Below are positions 59,194 through 64,000 of a stretch of DNA of 64,000 nt, piece by piece (positions within the stretch are counted from its first letter, which is position 1; each line of letters opens with the position of its first letter). Location: NCBI GenBank assembly GCA_039720395.1, contig CM077827.1:17905822-17969821 (forward strand). The letters are read 5' to 3'. Source of the stretch: Liquidambar formosana (taxonomy: Eukaryota; Streptophyta; Magnoliopsida; Saxifragales; Altingiaceae). Below the pieces are notes generated by a model. The model saw only the letters and a program-made list of their open reading frames with translations. It had not been told where the DNA came from and made no database searches. The translations under genes and the position numbers were made by a program.

Positions 59194-60710
59194 AGGGTAA
59201 AATGCAAAAAACCCCCTTTCTATTATTACCCATTTTGCAAGATACCCCCCTCTAAAAAAAAACCATGCAACAAACCCCCCATATTGTTCCAGGGGGCAAC
59301 GCCGTTAACAGTAAGGTTGAAAGACCATTTTACCCTTGTACGGAAAAATATTAAAATATTAGTTTTTGATATTTTTAAATGGTTTTTTAAAAATATAGAA
59401 AACAAATACAGAAAAAAAGAAAGAAAGGTTGCTGGCAATGGAGATTTTCCGGCGACCCTTCCTTCCCCATCCACTATGCACACCAATCACAACCATAACC
59501 CACACAGACCTCCCTTTTTACCATTACTGTTGGCACGATTTCATCACCGACGAAGACGAACTCCAATATTTCCGGCAACGAGCATCAAATCCAACGAAAG
59601 GTCCATACCCTCCATTCCCAATCAAACCAGCGATGGATCGCGGTGGAGAAGCTCCACTTTTCCTACAACAAGCTCCCAATCAACGTCTCATCTCCATTTT
59701 TTTCTGACGACAAGCTTTACCTCACACATGGCCAAATGTGAGAGAAGAAGAAGGAGACCATGGACGCCGGCATCCATGGCTCCCCCCTCGCCCCTGTTTT
59801 TTTCTTTCTTTCTTTCTTTTCTTCTCTCTCTCTCTTTAAGCTCGGTGGCAGATAAAGGGAATGGGATCCAGATTAAGGTAGGTGGGGGTGGGAGACGAAG
59901 GTATGAGCTGAGATTTGGGTGAGAAAATATTCCAATCGCCTGCGATCAAAGCATGAGCTGCGATTTGGGTCGAATTTGCATCACCGGCGGCCACTGTGAT
60001 GGGAACTTGAATCTGCATCACCGACTACCTCCGGTTCGGGGTAGAGATTTTTTGGGGCTTCGCTAGATTCGGCGTAGTGGTGGCTGTGGGCGCACGGAAT
60101 TTGCCGGTTTCTGGCATTGGATCACTGATGAAGATGACAGACTGGTGGTTCCCCTCTTCCCGCTACAAACTGTGTGACCCTCCCCATCGCAGCACGAGTC
60201 TCACCACTGACTCCTCTCCCTGCCAAGCACGAAGCTCACCTCCGCCAGCACTGCAAAGCCCATCCTTTCAAATCTGAAAAACCCTACCCTCTCCATTCTC
60301 ATCGCCGGTGAACTGGTGTTCACAGAACTCATCCATTCTCGCCGTCGTCGTCTTCGTCTTAGTCATCGATCGGTAGTGATGGAGGGAGAGAGGAAAGGTA
60401 AAGGAGGGCTTGATCATTATACGAAGAAGAACAATAAGTTACCGACAGTAAGGTACAATACGGTGGAAGGGGTAGAGGAAGAGAAAGAAAAATCAATATA
60501 CAGGAGGGCATTTTTGGCATAAAAATCTAATAATTAGTGTCACGTGCTAATCACGTGCACTCTTCCGTTAGTTTTGTAACGTTTATTAAACGGCAGGGGG
60601 CAATCTGCCAATCCTAATCAATATAGGGGGCATTTTGTTGGGTTTTTTTTTAGAGGGGGGTATCCTGCAAAATGGGTATAAATAGAGGGGGGTTTTTTGC
60701 ATTTTACCCT
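59194..60710. mobile_element. Non-autonomous TIR DNA transposon with GC-rich cargo
   Basis: 1.5 kb. The ends are inverted repeats starting AGGGTAAAATGCAAAAAACC (left) and matching the complement of the right end, imperfect over about 70 bp and weaker to about 120. It is flanked by tttaaat (59187-59193 and 60711-60717); whether the duplication is 7 or 8 bp depends on where the terminal base is placed. No transposase is visible. The GGGTAAAATGC end and long TIR suggest a Mutator-like element, but the short duplication would also suit hAT. The middle (about 59430-60530) is much richer in GC than its surroundings and may be captured gene sequence. Confidence 0.85.
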
Positions 60711-60717
60711 TTTAAAT

Positions 60718-61680
60718 ATTATGATTTTAGAAAGGGAATTTTCACAAACAGATATCACTGATATCTTAGAATCCTATTTTCCTCCAAGATTCCATTATAA
60801 GACAAATGATTTTCGCAAAACCCAAGCATAGTATCAACATGTCATGGAAAAAGCAACAAAATCAGTCATTTTCAAACATAACAGAAATGAGGATGATCCA
60901 TCAGACATTTCTCATTCAACCTGCAACATTCTTCGTTTTCTAAGTCCTTCAGACTAGGGACAACCCCTTTTTGAACCCAGACAACTCCCAAGCAATAAAA
61001 CACCAAATCTTTATAATTATTTTGATTATGAGAAAGCATAGCAAAATTCCTTTTTTGTTAAGAATAAAACCAACCGTCATTCATGGATGATTTATTTCAA
61101 TAAAAAATTCAACATTGAGACAATTCTCCTCTGGTTTCTTGGTTGGTGGAATCATTTTGGTCCCATTCAAGACATTCTCCCAGAACAACCAGTTAACATA
61201 GCTAAGTCATATACTTACTATGAGCAACACATCCAGCCAAAACCCCATTTGCAAATTTTCCCAAAACTCTTCATCTTTTACGCTAATTTTGGTTTAGCCT
61301 GGATTGTCTTTTGGAGATATGAATATATAGGAACACAGCAAATCCCGTGTATAGGGAGAACCTTCCATGTCAAATGGTGGGATAATGCAAAGGTAGAACA
61401 CATCACTCCTGAACCCATTAAGAAATGGTTCCAAAAACATCCAGCAATTCAGTCAACAGTAGGAGATTCGTCCAAAGCTCTCCTATCAAAAAACCAGTTG
61501 ATGACAAAGTTAGCCGCTACTCCTCCTAATAGCAAAGACTTGAAGGCATACCTCCAGGAGGCTCTTTCATTTCTCAAAGAAGAAGAAGATGAACAGGGAT
61601 CTTGTACCTCGTGTCCTTCTATCAATCTAGGAAATGACAATGAAGACGATTGTTTCGGGATTCTCCATCCCATTCCTTGA
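60718..61680 (+). pseudogene. Caulimovirid ORF3, copy III, C-terminal part
   Basis: 321 codons in frame with 58795 once the transposon and its duplication are left out, about 453 residues in all. In-frame stops lie near 60828 (TAG where copy II has TGG), about 60954 and about 61038. From 61087 to the end the frame is open. Visible features are FSQTDITDILESYF near the start, and a tryptophan-rich block with WFLGWWNHFGPIQDILPEQ, then FGLAWIVFWRYEY and RTFHVKWWD. The end is acidic (KEEEDE, then DNEDD). The function is unknown to me; the density of W and aromatic residues suggests a folded or membrane-associated domain. Confidence 0.75.
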
Positions 61681-62182
61681 AAACAAAACCAGACAAGAAT
61701 AAAAAAAAATTTGGAATCATATCCAAATAATAGGGGTGTGACTCTACAGTAACTGAATATTATCATTACCCACACTATGCAACAATAGACAAAAGGGTGA
61801 AACTTTACAGTAATGGAATGTCATCATTACTCCCACTCAGCAAAAGCAGAGTCATATCCAGACAATAGGGCATGACTCTATAGTGATGTGGAGTCATATC
61901 TAGACAATAGGGTGTGACTCTACAGTGATGGAATATCATTATTACCCCCACTCAGCAACAGCACAGTGATAGGCTCATGTGATTGAACAGTGCCTCCACT
62001 CAGCAATTAGACAAGACAATAGTACTTTTACTCATCAATCAGGCAACCCAGCAATCAGACGACCCATGTGATTGAATAGTTTCATCTTTAGGTTTAAAAC
62101 ATCCCTTCTCCTATAAAAGGGAAGGAAAGACCATTGTAAAAGGGGACTAGAATTGATTAATTTTCTTCTTCTCCTGAAAATA
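61681..62182 (+). promoter_or_regulatory. Viral promoter region, copy III
   Basis: Counterpart of 22488-22988. The 42-bp unit gagtcatatc(c/t)agacaatagg is tandem at 61849 and 61891. tggaat(g/a)tcat(c/t)att blocks recur around it. TATA box TATAAAA at 62112-62118. Likely pregenomic RNA promoter. Confidence 0.75.
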
Positions 62183-62428
62183 GCCAATATACTTGTAAAC
62201 CCTTCCATTTCCAATAGCAACTATAATCCTTCCGCAATTGTATCTCTGCAATCCTACAACTTTAGCCAATATACTTGTAAACCCTTCCATTTCCAATAGC
62301 AACTGTAATCCTTCCGCAATTGTATCTCTGCAATCCTGCAACTTTAGCCAATATACTTGTAAACCCTTCCATTTCCAATAGCAACTGTAATCCTTCTGCA
62401 ATTGTATCTCTACAATCTTGCAACTTTG
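62183..62428 (+). repeat. 82-bp leader repeat, three copies, copy III
   Basis: gccaatatacttgtaaaccc starts at 62183, 62265 and 62347, an exact 82-bp period with near-identical units; copy II has two. Confidence 0.92.
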
Positions 62429-62541
62429 TAAGTTTTATAAAGCTTACTTTTCAAAGTAATTTTCATTTACTATCTTTTCTGTCTATCTATTCTATATTTT
62501 GTAACTTCATATCTTACTATCTTTTTATTCCTAGGTGTTAA

Positions 62542-62560
62542 TGGTATCAGAGCCAGGTTT
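62542..62560 (+). promoter_or_regulatory. Viral PBS, terminal copy, 19-base match to tRNA-iMet
   Basis: TGGTATCAGAGCCAGGTTT complements the 3' end and T-stem of plant initiator tRNA-Met (as I recall that sequence) over 19 bases. The PBS copies at 13685 and 23266 diverge after GCCA. Confidence 0.88.
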
Positions 62561-62603
62561 AGGAGATTTTGTTATTTAGAAATAGAACCCCTAGTTATGT
62601 AGT

Positions 62604-64000
62604 CGACTAAACCTTGTGAGAATGGCCTGAAATGAGCTTTTTATGTGCTAAAATGACCCTTTTGCCCCTCATTCTATATAAACCCTTAAACCTATGAAAT
62701 TTTAGACCTTTCTCTATTTTTCTTAGTTGAGAGAAAGAGAAAGAGTAGGAGAGAGAGAGAGAGAAAGAGAGAGGTTTGGGGGAGAAAGAGGAAGTTATGG
62801 GTGAAGCACGCGACCTCGTGGAGTTTCAACCTTGCAATTTCTACTACGATCTACGTGTGTGCACCTTTGGGGTTGCATTGCTAGCTCTCATTTGAGAGGT
62901 ACGTGCATTTTTCATGGTTGTAGACCATTGTATACATGACTTGATATATTATCATGGGTTTTTGCATGTTCACATGATATAATACATGTTTACATGGGAT
63001 TGAGGTTTGAATTTCTTATAAAATCATATATTTAGGAAATTAGGGTTTTGTTTTATACCCTATTTAGCTATACTTGTGTTATTTTGCATACCCTCACATA
63101 ATTTGGGGTACAATGGGTTCATTTTAGAAATCTATTTGTTAAATTTTGCAAGTGACTATTTGGGGGTCTCTTTATATAAGGGTTGGAACCCGTTTTTCTA
63201 CCATTATAAATAAAATGGTTTTGAAAGATTAACATGTAAATGGATATGATAATAAAGGGTACTTTTTAGTCTTAACGACCGTAGTATTCCCAAAATGAGG
63301 TTACTTTCTACATCCATGTAGGATTCATAGTGTTTCCTCATGATGAGGTTACTTTTTGGGCCCATATAGTAATCCATAGTGTTTCATCTTATTTCCGTGC
63401 GCGAGGGCCCCATATGACCTAGGGAGGATTATTCAGTTTAAAAGTCTGATGTTGTGGATTGCCAGATATAGCAGATTTATGCGATGGATGATTTTCATGA
63501 TCTCTTGTACTTATTTTTAAATTTGTGATATGCAACCCTTTGTTGTAACATTTTATTTAATTGCTCATAATGGTTTTAAAACTTTGATATACAACTTTGA
63601 AAAATGCAATCTACTGAGTTTATACTCACACCTATTGTTTTAAAACATCTTTCGCAAATTATGAGCAAGGTAATGATGACTCATATGAGGAGGCATCGCA
63701 TCGGGATTAGCATGAGCATTTCGTGATGAATGCATGTAGTATTTGTGGTTTGTACCGTATTTAAACAGACGATTGTATTTTATATGTGTGTATTGACGAT
63801 TGAATGCCAGCATAAATTTTATATTTGAACTGTGGATGGTTATAAATTCAATTTATATGGTATAGGTTTTTAAATGTCAAGAACTTGGTATGTCCTATTT
63901 ACAAATGGGACCATGCCAGATTTTCTTAAAAATATTTCCCAAAATTTTTATTTTAATTTCAAACCATCCTCAAATTCCATATAACTTAACTTTTATAATT
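62604..64000. other. Right flank, non-coding, possible LTR fragment
   Basis: It begins inside a TAGTCGACTA palindrome (62600-62609). A TATATAAA box lies at 62675-62682, followed by a GA-rich tract (62728-62772). A loose duplication containing gaggttactttt and catagtgtttc appears at about 63295-63345 and 63345-63390. No ORF of note. The palindrome, TATA box and GA-rich leader in that order resemble U3-R-U5 of an LTR whose first part could be the 11704-11840 array. Confidence 0.45.

Larger units (their letters stand above)
23318..62603 (+). mobile_element. Endogenous caulimovirid, genome-length copy III (interrupted)
   Basis: Viral sequence in three pieces: 23318-26129, 55878-59193 and 60718-62603, about 8.0 kb together. 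It is split by copia element A (target duplication aagac) and by a TIR transposon (target duplication tttaaat). It begins at the same genome position as copy II and ends about 40 bases past the next PBS. There, viral ctagttatgt is joined to agtcgacta of the flank. ORF1, ORF2 and ORF3 are all present and damaged. Damage sites mostly differ from copy II, so most decay followed the formation of the tandem. Confidence 0.9.

Noticed and set aside
59429..60522. Plus-strand ORFs inside the TIR transposon, considered as a host protein
   Set aside because: Low-complexity Pro/Arg/Ser composition and overlapping frames; kept as possible captured cargo, not as genes.

Overview
This is a repeat-dominated piece of a flowering-plant (probably eudicot) nuclear genome. 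It is AT-rich, contains Ty1/copia and Tat/Ogre-type LTR retrotransposons, and carries endogenous copies of a plant pararetrovirus (Caulimoviridae). I found no host protein gene, tRNA, rRNA or CRISPR array. Nearly all coding potential belongs to mobile or viral sequence, and most of it is broken.

Layout. (1) 1-9290: a minus-strand LTR element of Tat/Ogre type. It has a 2.68 kb 5' LTR (6610-9290), a PBS, a decayed gag and a 79-bp minisatellite; no pol is visible, and the window opens inside its 3' LTR. (2) 9291-11840: flank with a long (TA)n tract, ending in a 21-bp-phased array of TAGTCGACTA palindromes. (3) 11841-62603: an endogenous caulimovirid array. A partial inverted copy (arm I, 11841-about 13708, minus) is joined head-to-head to a genome-length copy (II, 13708-23317). 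That copy runs head-to-tail into a second genome-length copy (III, 23318-62603). Each full copy holds about 7.9-8.0 kb of viral sequence. The order is: tRNA-iMet PBS, ORF1 (movement protein + coat protein with CCHC knuckle), ORF2 (protease-RT-RNase H), ORF3 (about 450 codons, unknown), then promoter repeats, TATA box and 82-bp leader repeats. All ORFs carry stops and frameshifts. (4) 62604-64000: flank without genes, with a TATA box and GA-rich leader; it may be part of another LTR.

Later insertions. Copy II holds a 1658-bp solo copia LTR (19494-21151). Copy III is split by copia element A (26130-55872, plus). A is split by copia element C (32876-52582, minus). C has element D (33317-43332, minus) inside one of its LTRs. 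All four are one family with LTRs of about 1.66 kb, and every insertion has a 5-bp target-site duplication. D is complete, has LTRs that look identical, and carries an uninterrupted 1219-codon gag-pol. A is nearly as young but is disrupted and has one extra stop. C has young LTRs but an old, decayed pol, so it looks non-autonomous. Copy III also carries a 1.5 kb TIR DNA transposon (59194-60710) with GC-rich cargo.

Relative order read from the nesting: viral array first; then the solo LTR, A and the TIR element inserted into it; then C into A; then D into C. The most notable observations are the near-spacerless inverted viral repeat (a possible hairpin siRNA source), the MP-first three-ORF viral genome with an unfamiliar ORF3, the palindrome array at the integration site, and the non-autonomous C beside its likely autonomous relative D.
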